The notes: generated by a model not told the origin, from the letters alone. 64,000 nt of DNA from Hyphomicrobiales bacterium (GCA_900470195.1 UEIJ01000023.1:372001-436000); one strand, 5' to 3'; shown: positions 1-10,436, counted from the first letter of the stretch. Translations and numbers: made by a program.

Positions 1-1751
1 CATCCCTGAACGGCGTGACGCTCAGCAAGCTCACCGATCAGGGCCAGAAGCCGCTCATGAGCGCAGACCGCATCGATGTGGAGCTTTCGCCGCTTGATGC
101 CATCATGGGACATATCTCGTTTTCGGAAACGCAGATCGTCCGGCCGCATGTAAACCTCGACGGGCCGGTCTCGAATTTCTCGCAACTCCTTGATGCCATC
201 GCCAATTCCAACGGACGGCTCGGCACTGCGATCCGGGCACAGCGTGCTTTGCAGCAAAGCGGTTCCAGCGACAATGCACTGGCCGCGCAACAGGCCTCGC
301 AGCCCTTTGGACGCGTCGTGGTTCGCGACGGGACGGTTGCATTCAACAGGCCGGGCAGCGAACCGGAAATCACTAGTGACGAACAGATAACCAACGTCAA
401 CGCCACGCTGGAATGGCCGCGCACATCCAGCGCGGCGACGCTTAAGGGCAGCGCCAAATGGCGTGACGAGAATTCGCAGTTCAGCCTGACCGCTGCGCAA
501 GCGCTGCCGCTTCTGGCAGGCGGCACGTCCGACGTAACTGCAAGCTTGACCGCCAATCCGTTGAGCCTGACCTTTCAGGGCAAGGCGAATATTTCCAAGG
601 ATCGCTTTTTCGAAGGCGCGCTGACGGCGAAAACGCCGTCGCTCAGCGGCGCAGTGCGCTGGCTCAGCCTTCCGCCCATCGCTGGCAGCGCCGAGATCGG
701 CGCATTTTCGCTGGAATCCACCATCACCGCGACACCGAAACGGCTCAAATTTGCTGACGTGGAGATGACTTCCAACGACAGCCCGGCCAAGGGCGTGATC
801 GAAATCGGTCTGGAGCAGGCTCAACCAGCGGTGACGGGGACGCTGGCTTTCGACAAGCTCGACCTTCGCCGCCTGTTTTCCGCCTTCATCCCGCTTCCCG
901 ACAGCGGGGCGCGCTCGCCCAGCGAGCGCGACAATCCCGACCGGGAACTGGTCGACACGAGCTTCATTGATCGTGCGGAAGTCGATCTTCGTCTTTCCGC
1001 GCAGAGCGCCACGGCAGGTCCTGTCAACATGACGGGCGTCGCCGCCGCCGTGCAAATACGTGGTGGCCGCGCCATATTCGATATTGGCGATGCAAAGGCC
1101 TTCAACGGCATCATGCAGGCCAATGTGCAGATCGTACGCGACCTGAAAAGCGCGAGCGGCGAGTTGCGCTTCAACGCTTCGGATATCGACAGTTCGCAGT
1201 TCTTCACTGCACTGGGTTTCGAAAAGCCCTTCGTGAGCGGCAAGGGCAATGTTTCCCTGTTCGTGAAAGGCCCCGCCAATCGCTGGTCCGGTCTTCTGAC
1301 CAATGCGCAGGGCAACGTTTCCATCCAGCTCAACAATGGACAGATGCAGGGCTTCGCCGTGCAGGATTTTCTCTCCAAGGCGCAAAGCCAACGTTTTTTC
1401 GCGCTTGAACGCAAGGAGAATGTCGCCCTCGCCTTCAATCGTCTCGATGTGAAAGCCAATCTTTCCGACGGCGTGGCGACACTTGAAAATGCGCGCATAG
1501 ACACGTCCGACGGGACGCTGACACTGGCAGGCATCGTGCCTTTCATTGATCGCAGTCTGGCGTTGAGCGGCGAAGTCGTCTTCCCGAACAGCCAGCCGCA
1601 ACCGCAACAGCAGCAGGAAGGCGGCACCGATGGGCAGAACGGCCAGCCGCCTGCCGAAGCCCCGTCCGCCAAGCCGCCGCTCAATTTCTTCGTCGGCGGT
1701 TCGTGGGATCGGCCATTCATTTCGCCGTCTTCAATGGGAACCGGGCAGTAG
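1..1751 (+). CDS. AsmA family protein, C-terminal part (5' end outside window)
   Basis: The reading frame is open to the first base of the window, so the start lies upstream; about 580 residues are visible. The N-terminal visible part (LSPLDAIMGHISFSETQIV) and the long alternation of beta-rich segments are typical of the AsmA/TamB-like superfamily, whose members are anchored in the inner membrane and span the periplasm, with roles in lipid transport or outer-membrane assembly. A Q/P-rich stretch (QPQPQQQQ) and a short GGSWDRPFI-type tail close the protein, as in rhizobial AsmA proteins. The exact substrate cannot be told from sequence. The next gene on the same strand follows after about 130 bases with no terminator seen, so co-transcription is possible. 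Confidence 0.85.
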   Translation, partial: SLNGVTLSKLTDQGQKPLMSADRIDVELSPLDAIMGHISFSETQIVRPHVNLDGPVSNFSQLLDAIANSNGRLGTAIRAQRALQQSGSSDNALAAQQASQPFGRVVVRDGTVAFNRPGSEPEITSDEQITNVNATLEWPRTSSAATLKGSAKWRDENSQFSLTAAQALPLLAGGTSDVTASLTANPLSLTFQGKANISKDRFFEGALTAKTPSLSGAVRWLSLPPIAGSAEIGAFSLESTITATPKRLKFADVEMTSNDSPAKGVIEIGLEQAQPAVTGTLAFDKLDLRRLFSAFIPLPDSGARSPSERDNPDRELVDTSFIDRAEVDLRLSAQSATAGPVNMTGVAAAVQIRGGRAIFDIGDAKAFNGIMQANVQIVRDLKSASGELRFNASDIDSSQFFTALGFEKPFVSGKGNVSLFVKGPANRWSGLLTNAQGNVSIQLNNGQMQGFAVQDFLSKAQSQRFFALERKENVALAFNRLDVKANLSDGVATLENARIDTSDGTLTLAGIVPFIDRSLALSGEVVFPNSQPQPQQQQEGGTDGQNGQPPAEAPSAKPPLNFFVGGSWDRPFISPSSMGTGQ

Positions 1752-1878
1752 TCCAGTCCCCTGCAAGGCGGGAGCGTCCTACGCCTTTCGGCGATGGGCG
1801 CCAGCCAAAGGCCCGAATTGACCGAAAGGCGCGTGGTCCGCAAAGTTGGCTTCCTCAAAGGAGCAAGGGGCCCCGGTC

Positions 1879-2985
1879 GTGCCGATACACACCCTGCCAG
1901 GACGCTATCCCGAACTCGATGCGTTACGCGGACTGGCGGCGACCGTCGTGTTGATGCGGCATTTCGTGAATATCTGGCCCTATGACGCCATGGGGCCATA
2001 CTTTTTCATTCTGCTGCGATCCCCACTCCGGTTCTTCTTTGCTGCCCATGAAGCGGTCCTGCTCTTTTTCCTGTTAAGCGGCTTCGTTCTCACGCTGCCT
2101 TTCATGCACCACGCCCCCTCTTATCCGGCCTATCTTATCCGGCGCACCTGCCGGATTTACCTGCCCTATCTCGTTGCGCTTTCAGTGGCGCTTGCCGGCG
2201 CCCTGTTTCTGAACGGCCCTATCCCTCAGCTCAGCAACTGGTTCAATCTTACATGGACCACGCCGGTGACGTCGCAAACGATCGCACAGCATCTGCTATT
2301 CATCGGCGCTTATCCCAACGGCGAAGTGAATACGGCTTTCTGGTCCCTGGTTTACGAGATGCGGATATCGATCATATTTCCGCTGCTCTTTGCCCTCACC
2401 GTCGCATTGCGGCCGACAGCGGCGATTGTCGTCGCGTTCGGGCTTTCCATTCTAGCAAACGGTCTTCGGTCCGATCCCTATACTGGCGGCTGGTGGATAA
2501 CCGTACATTTTGCGAGCTTCTTCCTGCTTGGCAGCCTGATGGCGCAGAACCTGCCGGCCATTCAAAGCTTCTACCGGCAGCTCTCAAATCGGATGCTGAT
2601 CGCGATCAATATCGTTGCTCTGGTGCTCGTCACCTATGGCGCCGGACCACCCATGCTGAAAAGCTGGCTTGGAGATCTCACCGACTGGGCCACGATTACG
2701 GGACTTGTGTGGATCATCGTGCTTGCGGTTTCCAGCGATACGCTGCGCCGCTTCCTGCTGCTGCCCCTGCCGCAATTTCTGGGCCGTATTTCCTACAGCC
2801 TCTATCTGGTCCATGCGACGGTGCTTTTTGCGCTCGTGCACCTGTTTTACGAGCATATCGCCCTGATCGCGCTGCTACCGGCCTATATTGTCCTGAGCGT
2901 GGGCATTGCTACGCTGATGCATCGCTATGTCGAGTTGCCGACCATGGCACGGGGCAAACTTCTCGCGGCGCGGATTGCCTACTGA
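1879..2985 (+). CDS. acyltransferase 3 (OafA/YrhL) family membrane protein
   Basis: A 368-residue integral membrane protein with about ten hydrophobic segments. The N-terminal YPELDALRGLAATVVLMRHF carries the conserved arginine and histidine of the acyltransferase-3 family, and RISYSLYLVH near the C-terminus is the usual late family motif. These enzymes transfer acetyl or other acyl groups to surface glycans, lipids or peptidoglycan; the acceptor is not predictable here. I chose the GTG at 1879, preceded by AAGG/GGGG-type purines at about 1864-1870; an in-frame TTG at 1846 would add 11 residues. The neighbour on the plus strand is the AsmA-like gene, a loose link to envelope modification. Confidence 0.85.
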   Translation: MPIHTLPGRYPELDALRGLAATVVLMRHFVNIWPYDAMGPYFFILLRSPLRFFFAAHEAVLLFFLLSGFVLTLPFMHHAPSYPAYLIRRTCRIYLPYLVALSVALAGALFLNGPIPQLSNWFNLTWTTPVTSQTIAQHLLFIGAYPNGEVNTAFWSLVYEMRISIIFPLLFALTVALRPTAAIVVAFGLSILANGLRSDPYTGGWWITVHFASFFLLGSLMAQNLPAIQSFYRQLSNRMLIAINIVALVLVTYGAGPPMLKSWLGDLTDWATITGLVWIIVLAVSSDTLRRFLLLPLPQFLGRISYSLYLVHATVLFALVHLFYEHIALIALLPAYIVLSVGIATLMHRYVELPTMARGKLLAARIAY

Positions 2986-3018
2986 CCGCAGACGGCCAGC
3001 AGGCAAATATTTCCCGAT

Positions 3019-3840
3019 CTACCCCAGGCGGAATGCTGCCTGTTCGTCGCGGCGGCGCTGCACTTCGCGGCGCTTGTTGACGATGGATGCGATAATGACG
3101 CCCGTGGTGACCAGCGCGATCAGGATCGTACAGATCGCATTGATCTCCGGCGTTACGCCACGCCGCATCTGGCTGTAGATCTTCATGGGCAATGTGCTTG
3201 CACTCGGACCCGATGCGAAGCTTGCAATCACCAGATCGTCGAGCGAGAGGGTGAAGGCCAGCATCCAGCCCGACACTACGGCTGGCAAAATGACCGGCAA
3301 TGTCACCTTCATGAAAGTCGTGACCGGCGGTGCACCGAGGTCCATCGCCGCTTCCTCCAGCGAGCGGTCAAAGCTCACCAGGCGGGACTGCACGACAACC
3401 GCCACGAAACACATGGCAAAAGTGATATGGGCCAGAACAATCGTCCAAAAGCCGCGGTCGAAATTCATCGCCACGAAAAGCAGCAGAAGCGAAAGGCCGG
3501 TGATGACGTCCGGCATGACCAGCGGCGCGTAAACCATGCCTGAAAACAGGATACGCCCGCGAAACCGTGTATAGCGCGTCAGCGCCAGTGCAGCGAGCGT
3601 GCCAAGCACAGTAGCCACCGTGGCTGAAAGAAACGCGATGCGCAGCGTTATCCACGCTGCCGCCATCAGGGATTCATTATTCAGAAGCCCCCGGTACCAT
3701 TTCGTTGAAAACCCGGCCCAGACGGTCACCAATTGCGATTCATTAAACGAGAAAATCACAAGGATGACGATCGGCAGATAAAGGAATGCAAAGCCGAGCA
3801 CGACAGACGCAATATTGAAACGCGACCAATTGCTATTCAT
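3019..3840 (-). CDS. potI: putrescine/polyamine ABC transporter permease PotI
   Basis: A 273-residue inner-membrane permease, with six predicted membrane segments and the permease EAA loop at about residues 163-182 (EEAAMDLGAPPVTTFMKVTL), which docks on the ATPase. It is the last gene of a minus-strand potF-potG-potH-potI operon. The start ATG lies 3 bases after the potH stop codon, so translation is probably coupled. Family knowledge: PotI pairs with PotH to form the channel for putrescine taken from PotF. Nearby PuuA-like and PuuB-like genes support putrescine over spermidine as substrate, which remains inference. The protein has the usual length and shows no defects. Confidence 0.93.
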   Translation of the reverse strand: MNSNWSRFNIASVVLGFAFLYLPIVILVIFSFNESQLVTVWAGFSTKWYRGLLNNESLMAAAWITLRIAFLSATVATVLGTLAALALTRYTRFRGRILFSGMVYAPLVMPDVITGLSLLLLFVAMNFDRGFWTIVLAHITFAMCFVAVVVQSRLVSFDRSLEEAAMDLGAPPVTTFMKVTLPVILPAVVSGWMLAFTLSLDDLVIASFASGPSASTLPMKIYSQMRRGVTPEINAICTILIALVTTGVIIASIVNKRREVQRRRDEQAAFRLG

Positions 3841-3843
3841 GGC

Positions 3844-4755
3844 CTATTTCCCCTTTTCCTGCGCGCGTGCCTGAACTTGCTGGAATATGACGATCGGAAT
3901 GATCAGGATGACCAGAAGGACAACCGCTACTGCGGAAGCCACGGCCCAGTCACGGTTGGAGAAAAACTCGTTCCAGATCGTCTTGCCGATCATGAGTGTT
4001 TCCGAGCCGCCAAGCACATCCGGGATCACAAATTCGCCGATGGCAGGGATAAATACGAGGAAGCAGCCAGCCAGCACGCCCGCCAGCGACAGCGGGAAAG
4101 TGATTTTCCAGAAGGCGGTAAACGGTGTGCAGCCGAGGTCCTGTGCCGCTTCGATGAGCGAATAGTCCATCTTTTCCAGCGACGAATAGATCGGCAGCAC
4201 CATGAAAGGCAGATAGGAATAGACGATACCGATATACACCGCCGTATCCGTATTGAGGATGGTGAGCGGACTATCGATGACGTTGAGCCACATCAGAAAC
4301 TGGTTGAGCAGTCCTTCCGGCTTCAGGATGCCTATCCACGCATAGACGCGGATCAGAAACGATGTCCAGAACGGAAGGATCACCATCATCAGAAGCGTCG
4401 GGCGGATTGTCGTTGGCGCGCGCGCAATGCCATAGGCCATCGGATAGGCGACGAGCAATGTCAGGAAAGTCGAAATCGCCGCGATGCGGACGCTCGACAG
4501 ATAGGCCTTGTAATAAAGCGGATCGTCGAGCAGCCAGAGATAATTATCAAACGACAGCTGTTTGATCTTCGCCCAGTTCGCGGCAAGCCCCTCGGCGATG
4601 CCAAAGGTGGGAACATAAGGCGGGATGGACATCGCGACTTGAGACAGCGAAATCTTGAAGACGATGAAGAACGGGACGAGAAAGAATACCAGCAGCCAGA
4701 GATAAGGCACCGCGATGACGAGACGGCTGGCAATGGAAGCAATCAGCTTCTGCAT
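3844..4755 (-). CDS. potH: putrescine/polyamine ABC transporter permease PotH
   Basis: A 303-residue inner-membrane permease with an EAA loop (LIEAAQDLGCTPFTAFWKIT) in the C-terminal half and about six membrane segments. The first segment follows the N-terminal MQKLIASIASRLVIAVPYLW. The start at 4755 is chosen because GAGGAT stands at the right distance upstream. A longer frame to 4824 would run deep into potG and lacks support. potG ends only ten bases upstream. PotH and PotI form the heterodimeric channel of the PotFGHI importer. Confidence 0.93.
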   Translation of the reverse strand: MQKLIASIASRLVIAVPYLWLLVFFLVPFFIVFKISLSQVAMSIPPYVPTFGIAEGLAANWAKIKQLSFDNYLWLLDDPLYYKAYLSSVRIAAISTFLTLLVAYPMAYGIARAPTTIRPTLLMMVILPFWTSFLIRVYAWIGILKPEGLLNQFLMWLNVIDSPLTILNTDTAVYIGIVYSYLPFMVLPIYSSLEKMDYSLIEAAQDLGCTPFTAFWKITFPLSLAGVLAGCFLVFIPAIGEFVIPDVLGGSETLMIGKTIWNEFFSNRDWAVASAVAVVLLVILIIPIVIFQQVQARAQEKGK

Positions 4756-4765
4756 GGGGCAATCC

Positions 4766-5911
4766 TCACGCTGTAAGCACCAGACCGGCATCGGTATCGA
4801 AGGAAACCCAGACGCGCTCGTCATAGGTCAGCGGATTTTCGGTTCTGCGCACGGCATTAAGGCTGGCGGCCTTGATGGTGCGGCCGTTGTCGAGCCGGAC
4901 ATGGAACACCGTCATGTCGCCGAAATAGGCGATATCCCAAAGTTCGCCATCAACCGCGTTCACCGAAGCATCGTCCGGCTTTTCGCGCGTGATGCGCGTC
5001 TTTTCGGGGCGCACCGCATACCAGACCTTCTGGCCAGGATTGAGTTCTTCCCGCGTTTCAGTCTGGATGTGAAAGCCGAATTTTTCCGTGGCGATCTCGG
5101 CTTCGCCATTGGCAGCTTTCACCACCTCGCCTTCAATGATGTTCACATTGCCGATGAAGTCGGCCACGAATTTGGAACGCGGCGCTTCATAGACCTCCGC
5201 AGGCGTCGCCACCTGCTTGATGCGACCCTTGTCCATGACCGCGATGCGGTCGGCCATGGTCATCGCCTCTTCCTGATCGTGGGTGACGACCATGAAGGTC
5301 ATGCCGAGCTTGACCTGCAAGTCCATCAGTTCGAACTGCGTTTCCTCGCGCAGCTTCTTGTCGAGCGCGCCAAGCGGTTCATCGAGCAGCAGCACCTTGG
5401 GACGCTTGGCAACGGAGCGGGCCAGCGCCACACGCTGGCGCTGGCCGCCCGAGAGTTGATGCGGCTTGCGCTTGCCATATTGCTCCAGCTTCACGAGCTT
5501 GAGCATTTCGGCGACGCGCGCATCGATTTCCGATTTCGCCATACCGTCCTGCTTGAGACCAAAAGCGATATTGTTCTCGACCGTCATATGCGGAAACAGC
5601 GCATAGGACTGGAACATCATGTTGACCGGGCGCTTGTAGGGCGGGATGCCGCGCATGTCCTGACCGTCGAGCGTTATGCGGCCAGAGGTCGGCTCTTCAA
5701 AGCCTGCCAGCATCCGCATCAGCGTGGTCTTGCCACAGCCCGAAGCGCCGAGCAGCGCGAAGAACTCGCGATTGAAAACATTGAGCGACAGGTCGTCGAC
5801 GGCGGTGAAGTCGCCGAATATTTTCGTCACATTCTCAAAAGAAATGAAGGGCTTGGCTGCCGGATCGTTCCAAGGCGCAAACTTGCGGCGAAAACTGCCA
5901 AAAGATTCCAT
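4766..5911 (-). CDS. potG: putrescine/polyamine ABC transporter ATP-binding protein PotG
   Basis: A 381-residue ABC ATPase: Walker A GASGCGKTT at about 55-63, signature LSGGQRQR at 153-160, Walker B VLLLDEP with the D-loop GALD at about 173-185, and a C-terminal TOBE-like regulatory domain (PEKTRITREK onward). It powers the PotH/PotI channel from the cytoplasmic face. The gene is separated from potF by 242 bases holding a dispersed repeat and a hairpin. This may let the binding protein be made in excess of the membrane complex, a common arrangement for importers. Length and motifs are normal for the PotA/PotG family. Confidence 0.94.
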   Translation of the reverse strand: MESFGSFRRKFAPWNDPAAKPFISFENVTKIFGDFTAVDDLSLNVFNREFFALLGASGCGKTTLMRMLAGFEEPTSGRITLDGQDMRGIPPYKRPVNMMFQSYALFPHMTVENNIAFGLKQDGMAKSEIDARVAEMLKLVKLEQYGKRKPHQLSGGQRQRVALARSVAKRPKVLLLDEPLGALDKKLREETQFELMDLQVKLGMTFMVVTHDQEEAMTMADRIAVMDKGRIKQVATPAEVYEAPRSKFVADFIGNVNIIEGEVVKAANGEAEIATEKFGFHIQTETREELNPGQKVWYAVRPEKTRITREKPDDASVNAVDGELWDIAYFGDMTVFHVRLDNGRTIKAASLNAVRRTENPLTYDERVWVSFDTDAGLVLTA

Positions 5912-5929
5912 TCCGTTCCCCTATAAACC

Positions 5930-6030
5930 AGAGCGGTTCCAGTTAAACGGAACCGTGGAACCGCTCTATTTCCTTGGCTTACGCATTATCCGACGCAAAA
6001 CCGCTCCGCACTTTTGCTGGAAATGCTTTA
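5930..6030. repeat. Rhizobiales-type dispersed intergenic palindrome
   Basis: Inverted arms AGAGCGGTTCC (5930-5940) and GGAACCGCTCT (5957-5967) are followed by a segment which, on the minus strand, reads like a widespread rhizobial intergenic element (core AGCGGTTTTGCGTCGGATAA). It lies between potF and potG, inside the presumed transcript. Family assignment is from memory of such repeats. Only the palindrome is seen directly. Confidence 0.6.
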
Positions 6031-6074
6031 ACCGGAACCTGATCCTGCGGGCAAAACCCACTGTTACAAGACGC

Positions 6075-6108
6075 AGAGCGGCCCTCCGTCTGCACAGTGG
6101 GCCGCTCT
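6075..6108 (-). terminator. hairpin downstream of potF (attenuating terminator or 3' stabiliser)
   Basis: Ten-base perfect stem AGAGCGGCCC (6075-6084) with GGGCCGCTCT (6099-6108) and a 14-base loop, 45 bases past the potF stop. No strong U-tract follows on the minus strand, so partial termination or mRNA protection is likelier than a full stop before potG. Confidence 0.55.
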
Positions 6109-6153
6109 TTACGATGTCATGCCGGGTCGCACCCCAGGCATACCGTTCGGTTA

Positions 6154-7260
6154 TTACTGACCGGTGACGATCTTGGTCCAGGCGCGCGTCACCACGCGCT
6201 GGGTCTTGGTGTCATACGGCGTCGGCACGAACAGCTTCTTCATGACCTCTTCCGTCGGATAGATTTCCGGATCGTCGAGGATTTCCTTGTCAATGAACTC
6301 CTGCGACGCCTTGTTGCCATTGGCATAGAACACATAGTTCGAAGCCTTGGCAGCCACTTCCGGGCGCATCATGTAGTTCATGAATTCAAGCGCTTCCGGC
6401 ACATGCTTGGCGTCTGCCGGGATCGCCATCTGGTCGAACCACATCAGCGCGCCTTCCTTCGGGATGGAATAGCCGATCTCGACGCCCTGCTTTGCCTTTT
6501 CAGCGCGGTCACGTGCCTGGAAGATGTCGCCGGAATAGCCAACAGCCATGCAGATATCGCCATTGGCCAGCGCGTTGATATATTCCGACGAGTGGAACTT
6601 GCGGATATTCGGACGGATCTTGAGGTAAAGATCCTGCGCCTTCTGCAAATCATCCGGCGACGGGGAATTCGGGTCCAGTCCCAGATAATTCAGCGCAGGG
6701 CGCAGCATTTCGCTGGCGGAATCAAGCAGATAGATGCCGCAATCCTTCAGCTTGGCCGACTGTTCCGGATCGAAAAGCACGGCCCATGAATCGATTGTGT
6801 CAGTGCCGAGCGCTTCCTTGATCTTGGCCTTGTTGTAGCCGATGCCGGTCGTGCCCCACATGTAGTTCACGGAATATTCGTTGCCCGGATCGTAGGTTGC
6901 CGCGCGGGTCGAAATCTCGTCCCACATGTTCTTGAGGTTCGGGAGCTTGTCCTTGTCGAGCTTCAGGAATACGCCTGCGGGAATCTGACGGCCAAGAAAT
7001 TCGCCCGATGGCACCACGAGGTCATAGCCGCTACCGCCAGCCAGAAGCTTCGTTTCCAGAATTTCGTTGGAGTCGTAAACGTCGTAGACGACCTTGATCC
7101 CGGTTTCCTTGGTGAAGTCCTTGAGGATGGAGTCGTCGATATAATCCGACCAGTTATAGATATTGACCACCCGCTCCTGCGCACTCGCGGAAAACGTGGC
7201 AGCCGCGACAAAGCCCGTCACGACGGTCGTTGCCAGAAGGAAGGATTTGATCCCCATCAT
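6154..7260 (-). CDS. potF: putrescine-binding periplasmic protein PotF
   Basis: A 368-residue extracellular solute-binding protein. The N-terminal MMGIKSFLLATTVVTGFVAA followed by FSASAQE is a clear Sec signal peptide. The mature part opens with RVVNIYNWSDYIDDSIL, the hallmark of PotD/PotF proteins. It captures polyamine in the periplasm and hands it to PotHI. The start at 7260 is set by TTGGAG six bases upstream; an upstream start at 7299 would put 13 polar residues before the signal peptide. The gene is first in the operon, with its promoter in the 195-base gap above it. Confidence 0.93.
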   Translation of the reverse strand: MMGIKSFLLATTVVTGFVAAATFSASAQERVVNIYNWSDYIDDSILKDFTKETGIKVVYDVYDSNEILETKLLAGGSGYDLVVPSGEFLGRQIPAGVFLKLDKDKLPNLKNMWDEISTRAATYDPGNEYSVNYMWGTTGIGYNKAKIKEALGTDTIDSWAVLFDPEQSAKLKDCGIYLLDSASEMLRPALNYLGLDPNSPSPDDLQKAQDLYLKIRPNIRKFHSSEYINALANGDICMAVGYSGDIFQARDRAEKAKQGVEIGYSIPKEGALMWFDQMAIPADAKHVPEALEFMNYMMRPEVAAKASNYVFYANGNKASQEFIDKEILDDPEIYPTEEVMKKLFVPTPYDTKTQRVVTRAWTKIVTGQ

Positions 7261-7344
7261 TTGCTCCAATCTGCACGATAAATTCCGGTGCAGGTTCAAG
7301 GTGGATATACTGTTTCTTTATTGCACTTTTTTAGATTGCGCTGC

Positions 7345-7374
7345 GTTCGTCAACAGGGTCGTGACAGGACGAAC
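7345..7374 (-). promoter_or_regulatory. inverted repeat in the potF promoter region
   Basis: GTTCGTC (7345-7351) and GACGAAC (7368-7374) form a 7-base inverted repeat with 16 bases between. On the minus strand a TTGACG (-35-like) overlaps one arm. It could be an operator controlling potFGHI. The binding protein is unknown and this is inference from symmetry and position. Confidence 0.35.
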
Positions 7375-7455
7375 ATAAAAATTGCTTCTCGGAGGCTCCC
7401 AGAGGGGCGATGAGCCACGCCATGTGCAGGCCAGAAAAACCGAAATATCGCGCCC

Positions 7456-8868
7456 CTACTGGAAGTCGAAGGCCGATATCCCCGCCACCATCTCGTCCAG
7501 CCCGAGCGGGCGGGTCAGCGGCGGCTCGGCGCGGGTGATGCAGCCCTGTCTTTCACACAGGCGGCAGGCAGAGCCGATCTCCGTATTGCCGGCCTTCGAC
7601 AGCGATGCGCCATAAACGGTTTCGACGCCTGCTTCCAGCGCGCAACCGAGCAGGATCGCCGTTCGGCGCGGACGCTCGCTGAATGCGCCCTGCGGCCCTT
7701 CCAGCGTGCGGGCGACCGTCAGAAAGGTCGAACCGTCCGGCAGTTCCACCGGCTCGACCAGCACCTGCCCGGCTTGCGCGAAAGCCGCATAGACCGGCAG
7801 CTTGGGACATTGCCCGCCGAAACGAACCGGAAAGCCTTCGGCACCTGCAACACGCAGCCGGTTGCCCGCATGATCGATTTCCATCACAAAGAAAGGCAAT
7901 GCGCTCGCCCCTTGCCGCTGCAAGGTGGTGAGCCTGTTCGCGGCCTGCTGAAACGAAACGCCGAAGCGTGTGCGCAACACATCAACATCATAGCGTGCCC
8001 GCACCGCCGCATCGCGAAACTGACGGTAAGGCATCATCAGCGCCTGCGCCGCATAGCGCGCCAGTTCAAATCGCGCGATACGCTTTGCTTCCCCAGACGA
8101 TAGTTTCAGCCCTTCGGTTTCCGCGCCGATCACCACCAGCATACGGATCAGCGCCGCTTCCATGGCGATTTCCTGCAACTGGTCAAACGGTGAAAGCCGT
8201 TCGGAAATGAACAGGCGCTGCGAATGCCGGTCATAGCGCCTGCGCCAGTTCGGCATGGTCGCGACGGGCAGTGTGCGCACGGTGATGCCGTGCTCACGGC
8301 GCAGCCAATCCTTCAAGGCTGCGGACAAGTCGCCATCTGGTTTCAATAACGCGAAAAAGCTCTCCGCCTCCTCCTCGATGCGCGGATAATGATTGGACCG
8401 CCGCGCCATCACGTCGCGCACTTCATCCAGCGGCAGGCGTGTCGCGGATAGCTCCGCCCCGCTGCCCTCATGCGAGAGCAATTGCGACAGATCGGACAGG
8501 CGCTGCTGCTGCTCGCGATAGGCACGGTAAAGTTTCATAATGCCGACGGCGGCGTTGGGGGCCGCCTCCCCGATCTCCACCAGTTCCTGATCGCCCGGCA
8601 ATTCGCCAGTCAGGAGCGGATCGGAAAACACTTCCTTCAGGCCGGTGATCGTCGTACCGCTTTCGGATTGCAGACTATCGAGGTCGAGCTTGTAAACGCT
8701 CGCAAGCCTCAACAACAGCTGTACCGTCAGGGGCCGCTGGTTGCGCTCTATCAGGTTCAGATAGGACGGCGAAATGCCCAGCGCCTCGGCCATCGCCGTC
8801 TGGGTCAAACCGCGTTCGTTCCGAATGCGCCGGATGCGCGGCCCGGCAAAAATCTTGCGTTCGCTCAC
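7456..8868 (-). CDS. XRE-family short-chain fatty acyl/glyoxylate-bypass regulator (RamB/ScfR-like)
   Basis: A 470-residue regulator. Residues about 8-62 are a Cro/CI helix-turn-helix (RIRRIRNERGLTQTAMAEAL). The middle (about 150-300) resembles the IrrE/peptidase-M78-like segment, and the C-terminal third is the DUF2083-type domain ending in a cysteine cluster (SACRLCERQGC). This architecture is that of actinobacterial RamB, which controls acetate and glyoxylate genes, and of regulators annotated as short-chain fatty acyl transcriptional regulators. It is divergent from aceA, which fits control of the glyoxylate shunt. The cysteines could bind metal or sense redox state, which is inference. 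Confidence 0.85.
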   Translation of the reverse strand: MSERKIFAGPRIRRIRNERGLTQTAMAEALGISPSYLNLIERNQRPLTVQLLLRLASVYKLDLDSLQSESGTTITGLKEVFSDPLLTGELPGDQELVEIGEAAPNAAVGIMKLYRAYREQQQRLSDLSQLLSHEGSGAELSATRLPLDEVRDVMARRSNHYPRIEEEAESFFALLKPDGDLSAALKDWLRREHGITVRTLPVATMPNWRRRYDRHSQRLFISERLSPFDQLQEIAMEAALIRMLVVIGAETEGLKLSSGEAKRIARFELARYAAQALMMPYRQFRDAAVRARYDVDVLRTRFGVSFQQAANRLTTLQRQGASALPFFVMEIDHAGNRLRVAGAEGFPVRFGGQCPKLPVYAAFAQAGQVLVEPVELPDGSTFLTVARTLEGPQGAFSERPRRTAILLGCALEAGVETVYGASLSKAGNTEIGSACRLCERQGCITRAEPPLTRPLGLDEMVAGISAFDFQ

Positions 8869-8897
8869 CTGCTCCTCCCGACCCCGTACCCGTAAAC

Positions 8898-9047
8898 TTT
8901 ACAATTCATGACAAAATAGCTGCAAAACCAGTCTTTGACAAGATTTACAAATTTACATCGCCACCCAGTCACAACTCCGACAGCATTACCTCAATTATAT
9001 GCCCATTTCTCCGGTTTCTCTGGCACTCCAATAATCGCGATTGTAAA
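8898..9047. promoter_or_regulatory. three TTTACAA elements between the RamB-like regulator and aceA
   Basis: The core TTTACAA occurs at 8898-8904 (inside the palindrome GTAAACTTTAC, 8892-8902), at 8944-8950 (as GATTTACAAATTTACA) and inverted at 9041-9047 (GATTGTAAATC). All lie in the 247-base divergent intergenic region. They are good candidates for the operators of the adjacent XRE regulator acting on itself and on aceA. Confidence 0.5.
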
Positions 9048-9115
9048 TCTGGTCACAGAAAGAGCACAGGCAATTAGCTCTTCCCGACCAGTTCAAAGTG
9101 TGAGGAGACACCGAA

Positions 9116-10405
<1,290 letters not shown>

Positions 10406-10436
10406 CAGTCAGTTATCAAACAGGAGGAACAGTTCC

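Noticed and set aside
821-1999. Long open frame on the minus strand opposite the AsmA-like gene
   Set aside because: Arg/Ser/Pro-rich composition without domain features; fully antisense to a well-supported protein. It is a by-product of GC-rich codon use.
3733-5926. Plus-strand open frames opposite potH and potG
   Set aside because: His/Arg/Asp-rich low-complexity translations typical of antisense frames; the minus-strand pot genes have all expected motifs.
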